From Perkinsus olseni (lineage: Eukaryota > Perkinsozoa > Perkinsida > Perkinsidae): DNA of 64,000 bases. Within the stretch, counting starts at the first letter, position 1; each line of letters begins with the position of its first letter. The DNA lies in contig JABANP010000017.1 in the NCBI GenBank assembly GCA_013115135.1, positions 62,001 through 126,000 on the forward strand. The letters run 5' to 3'. Of this stretch, positions 1-10,182 are shown in pieces. The translations under genes and the position numbers were made by a program. A model generated the notes under the pieces. That model did no database searches. It was not told the origin of the DNA and saw only the letters and a list, made by a program, of their open reading frames with translations.

Positions 1-228
1 GGCTGGCTATCCGGGAGGATCGCACAAGCGGACGCATCTTCGTTCACATGATAAACGACAATTACTACGGGGTGGGTTCCGCTATGTTTATCACAGCTTT
101 GTCATCATCATACCTCTCAGGATGAGGAATATAACTTACTTTCCACTTTCGAGTGGATAACCGCAGGTGGCGAGAGTCCTGGGTGGTGCCAAATCGACGG
201 TGTTAGATATCAGTTAGAACGGTCATGA
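1..228 (+). CDS. 3' end of a phytase-like family gene (copy 0, partial)
   Basis: This is the end of another member of the secreted PF13449-like family described for copy A. Exon 8 occupies 1-71 (5' part outside the window), a GT...AG intron 72-120, and the last exon 121-228 with stop TGA at 226-228. Visible residues include GLAIREDRTSGRIFVHM in exon 8 and LLSTFEWI in exon 9, the typical end of the propeller. The DNA is almost identical to the end of copy A, because 1-1311 and 7493-8803 are a recent duplication. The boundaries were set by comparison with copies A, B and C. Confidence 0.75.
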
Positions 229-757
229 AGATAATGGGCAGGCGCAGCGCGAAAGTGTTATCAGTAGCTGACAGTGCTACTGCTTTTGCCGAAAAGTCTC
301 CGGCTGAAACCTCTGAGGACGAGTGACTATTGATACCTCTTAGTGGCAGACAGTGCTACCGCTTTTGCCGACAACCGTTCAGGAGTATTGTACTCCTTGA
401 CTCCAGTTTTCGGTTTTGTAACATAGATGTGCAGCATGAGATTTGACGAGCAGACCGCCGTCTACATCTGGTATGCACAACATGTGCTAATCTTCGCGGC
501 CTCCAGCCATTTCAGATGTTTTTGCAGCACAACAGACTAAAATGGTCGCTCTGAGGGCTCATGCTACCCCCTCGCCAACATAAGGCTTTTTTCTTTCGTT
601 CATTGTCTCAGTATAGGGACAGATTCGGGTTTCACACGATCATATCGGCATGGTGCTCTCCAGTGGCTAGTGTCAATTTGGATTCGCGGTTGCAACATAT
701 ATCCGCTTATCGAACCGCTTAGTGTGTCTTCGAGGTGAAATGGTCAGCGGAGATGAG

Positions 758-902
758 TGCGTGTGAGTTTAAAGTCCAGCGCCGACAAACGGCTTTGTCA
801 GACCAGCATCGATGTACCTTTCCGTGGGAGAGTGGTTCAGCTGTTGACTAGGCCCTGTTCATCAAGCCAGGAATGTTGCTCACAGAGCGAGGTCATCGTG
901 AG
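758..902 (+). repeat. Dispersed ~140-bp repeat, copy 1
   Basis: This block begins near GCGTGTGAGTTTAAAGTCCA and ends near GAGGTCATCGTGAG. It recurs at 8250-8394 (within the duplication), at about 18275-18425 (plus) and at about 20029-20150 (minus, inside the 5'-nucleotidase gene). The last two are diverged but clearly alignable by eye. No coding potential is shared. It is probably a short interspersed element. Confidence 0.7.
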
Positions 903-1027
903 CCTGGATACTCTTAGATGAGTACTCAGTTCTCTTGAGATCTCGTGGTCGAGTCGGGGGTCTGCACGCGAGGGACATGAGTTGTAGTGGGCCGTCCACT
1001 ACAACTCCGTCCACTGTGGACGGCAGC

Positions 1028-1285
1028 ATGCTCAGCGTTGAAAGACTTTATGAGACTTTTGAGGTCAAAATTCCTCCTTAAACGGCAGCCCGCCGGAGGT
1101 CCTTCAAGTGGACATATCCGATTCTCATCATATCGTTGCCACGCCTGATCAGAGAACGACCCATCAATCGGCCCCGGCATCCATGATTGAAGATCTCACG
1201 ATGAGGAGAGTATCATGATGTTTCCGTTGCTTAGCTCCGCCATATCAGTGGGTTTGTCGTGTCGACCTCCACCCGAATAGACCGA
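1028..1285 (-). pseudogene. Inverted exon 6-7 relic of the phytase-like family
   Basis: On the minus strand, 1285-1200 is an 86-nt exon with intact AG acceptor and GT donor, the same length as exon 6 in copies A and B. It encodes DMAELSNGNIMIL, matching DMAELSNGDIMVL in copy B. After a short intron, 1144-1028 resembles exon 7 (MMRIGYVHLKDLRRAAV compared with MRIGYVRRDELRQAI in copy C) but has two in-frame stops. No neighbouring exons were found, so it is a non-functional fragment in opposite orientation to the array. Confidence 0.75.
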
Positions 1286-1309
1286 CTGAGAAAACTGATA
1301 TATGGCAAT

Positions 1310-1340
1310 CGAACCCACGTGGGGCCCCCACGTGGGTTCG
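1310..1340. repeat. Perfect 15-bp-arm hairpin at the duplication boundary
   Basis: The arms CGAACCCACGTGGGG (1310-1324) and CCCCACGTGGGTTCG (1326-1340) are perfect inverted repeats around a single C. The hairpin starts where homology between the two 1.3-kb copies ends, so it may mark an insertion or rearrangement point. Confidence 0.85.
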
Positions 1341-1448
1341 ATCCCCCACGGTGGGGGACGGAAACCACGCAACTCTCTCGAGGCACTCACAGTGATGCAT
1401 ATCGCGCGAAAACTGCAAACTCATGGGCACTACTAGACCGCTCTCACT

Positions 1449-2263
1449 ATGGTATTCGTGTACAGCGATTTGGAAGACATGATAGAGGTTGGAGAGGTCT
1501 TAGAGCAGGCCAGGTCTCCTATTGCAGATGGGTTCAATTTCTTTGAAACGCTGACCGACGCAAGCTTTCACGAGAGATTGCGGTTCACGAAACGCGTTTG
1601 CCTTGCTATATTGGAGGAGCTTGGTCCTTATTTGGAAGGCCCTGCACCTGGAGGGAAGCCTGGCACGCTACCTTTCCCTAGACTGCTAGTAACTTTGGAG
1701 TATTTGGGAAAAGGAAACTTCTATTGGTGTGTCGGGCAGGGATTCGGCACCTCCAAGTCCAGCTGCTGGAGCTATGTTAGATGTGGTATAAAAGCAGTTA
1801 CCGCGGGTAGCGTCGTCAGAAAATGGATTCCGTGGTGTACTCCATAATCGGCAAGAAGCATGAGTTTGCGGCATGCTGCTCAGTATGGCATTGCCACTGA
1901 TCATCGGCGCGGTCGACGGAAGCATATCCCCATCTTGGCACCTACCGAACACGAGCAGGCACTCATTAATCGCAAAGGATGAGCGAGTTATAATATCTTA
2001 GCAGTTGCAGATGTCCAGGGCTGCTTCAGATACATGGATGTGCAGTGGCCAGGGGCCACTCGTGATTCGAGGATATTCAGTGAAGGCGAACTCCCAAATC
2101 TCCTAGCTCAGCTCCGACCATACGCTCTATTTGGTGATTCGGGGTTTCCGTGCAGATCATACTGTTTAACGCCGTATCCTCAGAACGTCGCATTGTCTCG
2201 AGCACAGCCTGTTTATCAGAGAAGTCTGTGCGCCGCACGGTTTATCGCACCGTCTATATAGCA
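1449..2263 (+). pseudogene. PIF/Harbinger-type transposase relic
   Basis: The first open stretch (1449-1847) matches the N-terminal part of HARBI1-like DDE transposases, with a FHERLRFTKR segment, EELGPYLEGP, and an HTH-like GTSKSSCWSYV region. Further on, in other frames, are the DDE motifs IIGAVDGS (about 1900-1925) and WPGATRDSRIF (about 2046-2080), then LFGDSGFP and LTPYP. At least one frame change and an in-frame stop (near 1998) separate the parts. I did not find the C-terminal acidic residue. It is a decayed transposase. Its terminal inverted repeats were not identified. Confidence 0.75.
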
Positions 2264-2345
2264 CTTATCTCGTTCTTCAATGAGCAACCCATGTCACACT
2301 CGCGTGACGCTCGCCCCATGGTGACTGTGGTGCCAGGAGGCGTAG

Positions 2346-2732
2346 CTATAATGGCACGCATACCGACCGCACGTAATCCTGTCCCCTTTTGTGTACGAAC
2401 AGACGCTGACCGAAGGTATCGCAAAGCGTGTCCCAAGCTAAGCTATTGAATAACTCAACGCTATAGTTTACGTAGAAACCATTACAAACTACAATCGTAT
2501 ATCTACTGCTTGGTACGTGTTCCGACCGTACTAGTATTTGGTATCCGTACACAGTCTGGTCCTTGAGCTGGTTAATAAGGTTTGGGCAAACTTCCCCTAT
2601 ATATAACCTTACAGTGACCATGGCATGGTCCGGTGCGTATGCGTACACAAGCTTCGTCGTGTACCCCAAAGTCACAGACCCTCCAATACGAGCAGAAAGG
2701 GCAACTTTTCTGTCGGATATGAGGTTAATCAA
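2346..2732 (-). CDS. Unidentified 128-aa open reading frame
   Basis: This open frame runs on the minus strand downstream of the Harbinger relic. It has no motif I recognise, signal peptide or splice context. The opposite strand is also partly open (2563-2772). It could be an old exon, transposon cargo or chance. Confidence 0.2.
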   Translation of the reverse strand: MINLISDRKVALSARIGGSVTLGYTTKLVYAYAPDHAMVTVRLYIGEVCPNLINQLKDQTVYGYQILVRSEHVPSSRYTIVVCNGFYVNYSVELFNSLAWDTLCDTFGQRLFVHKRGQDYVRSVCVPL

Positions 2733-2879
2733 ATCATTGTCGTGCTCAGCTTCGCCCTACAGAGTGGCATAATGTATGAGAGCGAGTTGAGCAAGCAACT
2801 AAGTAAGACGCTTCAAGCAACTAGAAAGAGGAGATTTAAGACCGCGGAAGAAATTGAAGCTAGATAGTGAATTTCCGCT

Positions 2880-4800
2880 AAACTCGCACTAAGGGCATAA
2901 AACCCGCCCATAGCCTCCTCCCGAGGAGGTTAAGCTTCTTGAGCTGCAAACCTCGAGAAAGACCGCCTTTTGAAACAAGTTAAGGATTCTTGAACTTCTT
3001 GAGGGGTTTATCGGGTGATTTTTGCCTCATGAAGCGTTCTTAAGGGAGTGCTTCTCAGCCCGTAGGAAGCCGGTGGATGAAGGAAACCTTCTTCAGGTTG
3101 TTAGGGCAACCTTTTGAACTCAGATAAACAAAAATCCAGCCGTTTCCCGCTCAAGAACTTGAAGGAGTCCTCTTTAAAAAGGCTTTTGAAATAGGCCTCT
3201 GGATAGAATCCCTATCATAGAGACTCTCGTCATGGAGTATGGCATACTCAGTATAACGAGTCTATACAGGGAACTCCATCCACCGGAAGGACTTGGCAAG
3301 TTGAACTTGCCAAGTTCTCTCAGCGCTAGAGTAGAGTCAGCTCTTGCCGCACTACACTGAAGATCTCCTTCATGACTCATGAATCATGATAGTCAGCGGC
3401 CTGCTAGGCAGGGCCTACCTGAAGTTCAGGTCCTGAACATAAATGCGACAAGGTGAGTCACATTAGCTTACCTCGATTTCGTGGGATCAGGCTGATCACA
3501 CGCTGATCCGATCAGCGTGAAAGAAATTCAGTGAATTTAATTCACGAACAGAGCAGAGAAGCACTGATGGATCGCCAAAAAGTGAATCACTTAAGCTAGG
3601 CATTAAGTCTAACTATGCCAGCGACGGCTAGAGGGGAAGGCAGGACACCCGGTAGTTCCAGATAGGGTGGCCCATCGAAGGAAAAATAGAAAAATTATTT
3701 CCTTCGGGAGGGGTTATGAAATTTGTAGGAAAAAAATGGAAAAATAAAATTTTTCGCTCGGCCTGCCAGCTTTGGCAAGCCCGAACATTACTATCAACTC
3801 CGAGTAAGTTGTGAGCAGATGTCTTGGACCCAGCCATCTTGTTCACAGCTCCGATCAACCCGTTCAATTGAACCGCAACCGTTTCAGGACCGCAACCCAC
3901 CGGTCTGCAGAGAAAGCGGACGTGCGCTGAACTAGATGCGCTTTCTAGTGTGTCTCGCAGTTCAACTGTGACAGTTGACTTTTTCTGCGTGTATCCTGTT
4001 TCTAGGACCTAGTATATCATACACCCTCTGCGGTTCTTTGCTACCATATGATCTAGCGCCTCAAGTTGAAGCCCTCAACGTGGCATGGGAGTGATACTCG
4101 GTCGGAGTACGGGAAGCTAGCCCGACCCCACCGAACTCGACAAACCTCCAACAAGTGGTGAGTGAGTGACAGTGAGAGTTCCTTCTTTCCCCCTTTCATG
4201 AATCCATGCCCCCCTCTCCGAGAGGGGGGAGAAGCGCCAATCGATTTACAGCAAAAAACGAATAATAATCCTATTGGCGCTGCTGCCACATTCACAATGA
4301 ACTGATTATGTAAGACTCGCAGCATACATGCTGCTCCTACTCACGAATCAACTTCCAATCAAGAAAAGCAGTATTATCCCGGAAGGTCAGCCAACGGCCG
4401 TTATAACCACACGTTTCACACCGAGTGTGTATAACACATTTCGCATTTCACGCGTTATATGCGGTATTTCAGGCCATAACGCGTTATGTTATGTGTTATG
4501 CGTTGAACACTAGCGTTTTACATAACGGGGGTGAAACTCCATTGTATGACGCCACCGTGCGAGCGATGATTATCGAGTCGCGTGTCGGAAGCGTCTGCCG
4601 GAGAAGCAATTGACAGATCATTCGTAGCGGCGTCTATGTATCTAGCGCGTCGCCTCAAGCGTGTTGACAAGCATGCACATCTGTGTCGGGATAGCCGGAA
4701 ATACTATCTCCGAAATAGACACACGTTAATGTTTCCGCGGCTGCGATGTCACTCGTGCCACTATGCAACTGTTGTATAGTTCGGAGAGATCATGCGTGAC
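2880..4800. other. Non-coding stretch rich in short inverted repeats
   Basis: I see no supportable gene here. There are several small palindromes, for example ACTTGGCAAG / CTTGCCAAGT at 3291-3300 and 3306-3315, the GCTGATCAC...GATCAGC area near 3490-3520, and CGCGTTAT / ATAACGCG around 4450-4490. The open frames on both strands are short and of unlikely composition. Confidence 0.5.
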
Positions 4801-4805
4801 CGTGC

Positions 4806-5033
4806 TTAATAGACACTAAACGTGACAAGGACGGGACAGATGGCCAAAGCCACAGGGAGTGACAGCCTTTTGCGTCACCACCCACTCACTAACCCCTTCG
4901 GGATATTTCGGCATCGAATAAGCGTCGCAGGTATGCGGATGGAGAATTGCATCTCTAAAATGGAGGCCTTGTATGACTAATGTTATAAAAACATAGCTAC
5001 CGATAGTATCAACGCGTTGCAAACATTCGCGCA
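4806..5033 (+). promoter_or_regulatory. Upstream block shared by copies A and B (A copy)
   Basis: This block aligns with 9094-9306. Shared words include TGACAAGGACGGGACAGATG and TATTTCGGCATCGAATAAGC. Each block lies about 0.8-1.1 kb upstream of the start codon of its gene (5805 and 10183), in the same orientation. It may be an ancestral regulatory region kept after tandem duplication, or plain duplicated spacer. No equivalent was found before copy C. Confidence 0.5.
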
Positions 5034-5804
5034 GCTTCTATCAGCAACGAGCAGGTAGACAGCAACTGTCCGAAATGTCCAGTTACTGGACTCTACTGTA
5101 GGGTCGAATGTGCACAGCATTGACAAGCTGCTACTAGCAGCCTGCTATGATCGCTCAACTGCGGAAAGGGATGCACGTCCGAGAAAACCCATTTGGGACG
5201 TCGGTAGCGTCGACTTCCCTCGACCTGCACTCTATTGATGCTCGGAACGTGCAGCACGTAATGTGACGTTGCGTGCTCCTCGTCTACGTGCAATGCTTCG
5301 TCCCCACCCAGCTCTCTCCCGCGAAGGGAGTCCCCTCCTCTGTTCTTTGCTAGGATTATGCCGCAACAAGAGTCTCGTCACGAGACTTCCGGTTCTCCCT
5401 GAGGACTGCGACCTCACCGGCTCTCGCACGAAACTTCGTCCTTTCAAGTACACGGCTCAGAGCCACGGGAGTCTCGTGATTACCAAACCTTCGAGATGTT
5501 CCTTGCGGATCCTTGCTGCTAACCCGACCATTTTCGCGATCTTGCTTGGCAGCCTGTCGTTCGAATCGCATGTTGTATCTATTGAACCGCTGATGTCGCG
5601 GACTCTTCAGCTTCTGCAACTTGCCTCTTTTGCGCGGATAAGGTCCTTATGTGCGGACCTCGAGTATCCGATAGAGACCTCAGCAGTCCAATTAAATGGA
5701 TAAGAGTCTCCCCAATATAATGCGGCCCGTTTGTCTTCGTTCGTCCCGTTTGTTCTAATCCCCAGGGGATCGGAATAGCTTCTCTATGATCGTAGTTCTT
5801 ATTC
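5034..5804. other. 5' flank of copy A
   Basis: A plus-strand open frame of 146 codons (5263-5703) and overlapping minus-strand frames occur here, but none resembles a known family. I treat the stretch as the upstream and 5' untranslated region of copy A. Confidence 0.35.
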
Positions 5805-7720
5805 ATGTATTTCAACTCTGTCTTATTGGCAGTTCTGCTCGGCACAGTTGCCGGCCAGGGGACTGTTATCAGGATCCACCAGCAGAGGCTACCCTTCAGC
5901 AACAGGCGCCCAGACGATGACATCCATTCTCGTCTTGGTGAGTAGATAGATGTTGTAGCCTTTTTTCGCAGTCTTTTGTTCTCAGCCTGAGATTCTCAGG
6001 CACTCTCAGACATATCCAGACACTGGAACTCGACGACGCTGATAATGGCGACGACTTTCTATGGCTTACTTCGATCATAGCAAAGGAGGACGGTACTGGT
6101 CTGCTCGCTGTCAGCGATGATGGGTGAGTCTCGCGTGTGATCAGAGTTTTGGTATATCGGCTGCCCCTGTGCTTAGGTCGTTCGCCGTCATGGACCTTTC
6201 ACCGTCAGCCAATGAAGGGTTTGATGTGGCTGCGGTGACGATGTATCCTATTAGTGATCCTGAGGGCGGGATTGAAGAATATCCCGCGGATGGTTTGACC
6301 GTCAATGGTCCTTATCGCGGCGGGGGAAGAGGAGACCTCATTGTCAGTGGTACGGATGACCGAGGGGTGCTGAGGTAGGAGATACAACTCAGATCCTACT
6401 CGCCCGTCTGGGGCTTGAGTGTATCCTACTCCACGCCGATTGTTATGCTCAGATTTCCCGATGGGATTCAGTCGCAACAGAGCGTTGATCTGAACTTCAA
6501 AGTTATTTTCCCTGAATGCAGTGGAGCGGTGGAAGCCATACTGAGTATCCAGCCTCAACCTGCAAATCACGTTGAAGCCTTTTTCAGAATATCCTCAGGT
6601 TCACAACGAGATCCCGTTGAATACCTGCTCATGTTCTGTAATGAACCGACTGATTCGGCTCCAACCTCAGGCTCTGGAAACACAGTCTACGCCGGCTCCG
6701 CATATGACGGGTTCGTCGCTAGGCCATTTTTTCTCGAGGTAACATGACGGCCTGAACGCGAGGAGGGTGCGACTCCCGTATGAAAGTGGCTCATTGATAG
6801 CACTGTGACTCTACGCCGTGAGGCTCATGGTGAAAGTTCTGTTGCATTTGCAATGCAAATGCCGAGCGTGCGCATAAAAGCGCTACTACGTGCGAGATCG
6901 GCCAGTGCAGACTACCATGCTATTTCGGCCAAGACCGCAATTATACATTTGTTCCTTCCTCAGTCCGGAGATTCGGGTGGTGGGAAGCCCTTCAGACCCA
7001 CCGATACTGCGGAGCTACGCAATGGCGACATCATGATACTCTTCGCGAAGTAAGTTGTTCGGTGGCTCCGTCTTTCAGCGACGATCCGCTTCCTTCGTTA
7101 AGGCAGGATGAAGATATGATGAGGATTGGTTATGTTACGAGGGACGAACTGCGGCAGGCTATTTTTGGCAAAGGAACTTTGAGACCGGAAATCATAGCCG
7201 AGGGCGCGCGGAGGGATGGGTGAGTAAACCATGACCTGATACCAACCGAGTGATACACTCGATATCCACCCAAGGGGTTCGAAGCGTCCGCTGAATACAG
7301 TATTCAGAATACTGCCCACGAGTGATATTTTACTCAACCTCGAAGTTCTCGGACGGGCTTTGTCTCAAAAGTTTGAGTTAATACCCGTGTAATAGTGCAT
7401 CGCCGTGGTCGCTCATTGATTGATCACTCGTCTCTGGTTGCCCAGCGGCAAGGCCAAGCGTGATGCCAGGTACAACATCGGCGAACAAACTGGGCTGGCT
7501 ATCCGGGAGGATCGCACAAGCGGACGCATCTTCGTTCACATGATAAACGACAATTACTACGGGGTGGGTTCCGCTATGTTTATCACAGCTTTGTCATCAT
7601 CATACCTCTCAGGATGAGGAATATAACTTACTTTCCACTTTCGAGTGGATAGCCGCAGGTGGCGAGAGTCCTGGGTGGTGCCAAATCGACGGTGTTAGAT
7701 ATCAGTTAGAACGGTCATGA
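5805..7720 (+). CDS. Secreted phytase-like (PF13449-type) propeller protein, copy A
   Basis: Nine exons join to an uninterrupted 371-aa frame: 5805-5937, 6000-6123, 6177-6374, 6453-6544, 6599-6738, 6964-7049, 7103-7219, 7446-7563 and 7613-7720. All introns are GT...AG, and exon phases agree with copies B and C. The protein starts with a signal peptide (MYFNSVLLAVLLGTVAG). Family-like segments follow: LLAVSDDG (exon 2), GRGDLIVSG and RGVLRFPDG (exons 3-4), LLMFCNEP (exon 5), NGDIMILF (exon 6), MRIGYVTRDELRQAI (exon 7), TGLAIRED and LLSTFEWI (exons 8-9). The order matches the 'esterase-like activity of phytase' domain, including its usual start (LAVSD.G) and end (EGIA...LL.FE). The substrate is unknown, and location is probably extracellular or endomembrane. 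Exon 7 uses an unusual TTAAG acceptor. The family assignment is by eye. Confidence 0.82.
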
Positions 7721-8249
7721 AGATAATAGGCAGGCGCAGCGCGAAAGTGTTATCAGTAGCTGACAGTGCTACTGCTTTTGCCGAAAAGTCTCCGGCTGAA
7801 ACCTCTGAGGACGAGTGACTATTGATACCTCTTAGTGGCAGACAGTGCTACCGCTTTTGCCGACAACCGTTCAGGAGTATTGTACTCCTTGACTCCAGTT
7901 TTCGGTTTTGTAACATAGATGTGCAGCATGAGATTTGACGAGCAGACCGCCGTCTACATCTGGTATGCACAACATGTGCTAATCTTCGCGGCCTCCAGCC
8001 ATTTCAGATGTTTTTGCAGCACAACAGACTAAAATGGTCGCTCTGAGGGCTCATGCTACCCCCTCGCCAACATAAGGCTTTTTTCTTTCGTTCATTGTCT
8101 CAGTATAGGGACAGATTCGGGTTTCACACGATCATATCGGCATGGTGCTCTCCAGTGGCTAGTGTCAATTTGGATTCGCGGTTGCAACATATATCCGCTT
8201 ATCGAACCGCTTAGTGTGTCTTCGAGGTGAAATGGTCAGCGGAGATGAG

Positions 8250-8394
8250 TGCGTGTGAGTTTAAAGTCCAGCGCCGACAAACGGCTTTGTCAGACCAGCA
8301 TCGATGTACCTTTCCGTGGGAGAGTGGTTCAGCTGTTGACTAGGCCCTGTTCATCAAGCCAGGAATGTTGCTCACAGAGCGAGGTCATCGTGAG
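8250..8394 (+). repeat. Dispersed ~140-bp repeat, copy 2
   Basis: This is the same element as at 758-902, carried along by the 1.3-kb duplication. Confidence 0.7.
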
Positions 8395-8519
8395 CCTGGA
8401 TACTCTTAGATGAGTACTCAGTTCTCTTGAGATCTCGTGGTCGAGTCGGGGGTCTGCACGCGAGGAACATGAGTTGTAGTGGACCGTCCACTACAACTCC
8501 GTCCACTGTGGACGGCAGC

Positions 8520-8777
8520 GTGCCCACCGTTGAAAGACTTTATGAGACTTTTGAGGTCAAAATTGCTCCTTAAACGGCAGCCCGCCGGAGGTCCTTCAAG
8601 TGGGCATATCCGATTCTCATCATATCGTTGCCACGCCTGATCAGAGAACGACCCATCAATCGGCCCCGGCATCCATGATTGAGGATCTCACGATGAGGAG
8701 AGTATCATGATGTTTCCGTTGCTTAGCTCCGCCATATCAGTGGGTTTGTAGTGTCGACCTCCACCCGAATAGACCGA
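8520..8777 (-). pseudogene. Inverted exon 6-7 relic, second copy
   Basis: This is the duplicate of the relic at 1028-1285. The 86-nt exon 6 lies at 8692-8777 on the minus strand with conserved splice sites and one codon changed (Asp to Tyr, near 8746). The exon 7 relic at 8520-8636 retains the TAA stop seen in the other copy. Confidence 0.72.
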
Positions 8778-9093
8778 CTGAGAAAACTGATATATGGCAA
8801 TCGTAGAGGCTGGCCAACGGCATGCTCAGCCCCGCGGCTGGGCCCCAGTCGGGTGAGCTAGAGAATGTCAACACAGTCAACGCTTGGAAGTTGATGAGCT
8901 TCCAATTTACAAGGACACAACTCGGCTATCTATTCCGTTCCCGGCCAGCTAACCCGATTACTTGAAAGATCAAACGCCTGGTGCTCGTTCCATCGTACCT
9001 GAGACCGCGATAAACGGTGCTTCGCGGAGGAGTCACAATGCGACTGTCGCATAGTTGGGAGAGAGAATGTGAGGCAGCTGATGTGGACGGGAT

Positions 9094-9306
9094 TCAATAG
9101 CCACAAAACATGACAAGGACGGGACAGATGGCCGAGGCCTGGTAACGTGACAGCCTCTCGCGTCACCACCCAGTCACTAACCCCTCGGGGTATTTCGGCA
9201 TCGAATAAGCGGCGCACATATGCGGATGAAGAATTGCATCTCTGAAATTGTGGCATTCTGTAACAGATGTTATCGCTGCAATCAACGCGTTGCACGCACC
9301 GCTGCG
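9094..9306 (+). promoter_or_regulatory. Upstream block shared by copies A and B (B copy)
   Basis: This is the counterpart of 4806-5033, placed 0.9-1.1 kb before the start of copy B. See that entry for shared words. The function is not shown by sequence. Confidence 0.5.
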
Positions 9307-10182
9307 GTGCGAGTCTCGCACCCTTAGGCGTGCTAGTCCTGCCATGACTTGCACGTCACTCCCCAGGGATCTGTTCCTGCGTCTGATGTACGAAGGGAAA
9401 CCATCTTGTAGTATCATTTTACAGAGGACGTCGTCACCTGCAAATCATTGAAAGTCTCGGGAACTCCCCTCGAGTCAGAGAAAAATTCCCCAGAGGAGCC
9501 TGGCCATTGTGACGGCGTCACAGCGACGTCAGTAGTCACTCGTCCTCGCTGTCCCTGTGGTGTCTCCACTGCGATTTACATGATAATAGGAACCCGCCAG
9601 TCCTTTCTGCGCTCATGGCACTTACATGACTCGGCCATGCGGTCGCGGTGACACCGTTGCATGGCGCGGTTGTGACGCTAGAATTATTCCTGGGATCTGT
9701 CCCCGAAAGGGGGCGTCACCATCATCGATTTTATCGGAATTACACGGCCCTCTGTTTCTTGCTTGATGACGTCGCTATCCTGAAGTAAAACAGGGTCAGA
9801 GATTGGCCCGAAGGATACCCGGCCAACTCCGGGAGCTCTACAGTTTGACAGTTTTCTGGTGTTGTGGTCAGCTTCTTGATGGTCTACCGATGTTCAGCAC
9901 AAATTCCTGAAGATGTTCTTTTCTGTGCTCATGACCTCATGGTAGACGAAGGCTCCAGTAAAATGCATGTGTAATCTCAGCGATGAAGCTGCAGGCAGCC
10001 TGCAGGCTGAATGCTCTGCCGAACCTGACGAGCCCTCCTTCGAGAACAGGATTTTCTGGTTATGCTAGTATTTCAGCATGAATCAATGTCTATAGGTGTT
10101 GACCACACCAATCCACCCTCTAGGCTGAGCTCTCCCGCCCGAGGTTTGAGAGGAGTTTGTTTAGATCAGGAGTTTATTCATT
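9307..10182. other. 5' flank of copy B
   Basis: No gene is recognisable here. Small open frames occur on both strands without family resemblance. Confidence 0.35.

Larger units (their letters stand above)
1..1311 (+). repeat. Segmental direct duplication, left copy
   Basis: Bases 1-1311 match 7493-8803 at a constant offset of 7492 with only scattered substitutions and, in the parts I compared, no indels. The segment holds the 3' end of a phytase-like gene, about 1 kb downstream, and an inverted relic of exons 6-7 of the same family. Homology stops abruptly at 1311/8803. In this copy a perfect hairpin (1310-1340) begins at that junction. The left end of the duplication is outside the window. 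Confidence 0.92.
7493..8803 (+). repeat. Segmental direct duplication, right copy
   Basis: This is the partner of 1-1311. It includes the end of copy A exon 8, exon 9 and about 1.1 kb of downstream DNA, ending at 8803, where the sequence becomes unique. Confidence 0.92.

Noticed and set aside
926..1180. 84-codon minus-strand frame present in both 1.3-kb copies
   Set aside because: It is a shifted frame across the exon 7 relic of the phytase-like family; the conservation is explained by the DNA duplication.
5263..5703. 146-codon plus-strand gene upstream of copy A
   Set aside because: No family resemblance, overlapping open frames on the other strand and no splice or signal features.
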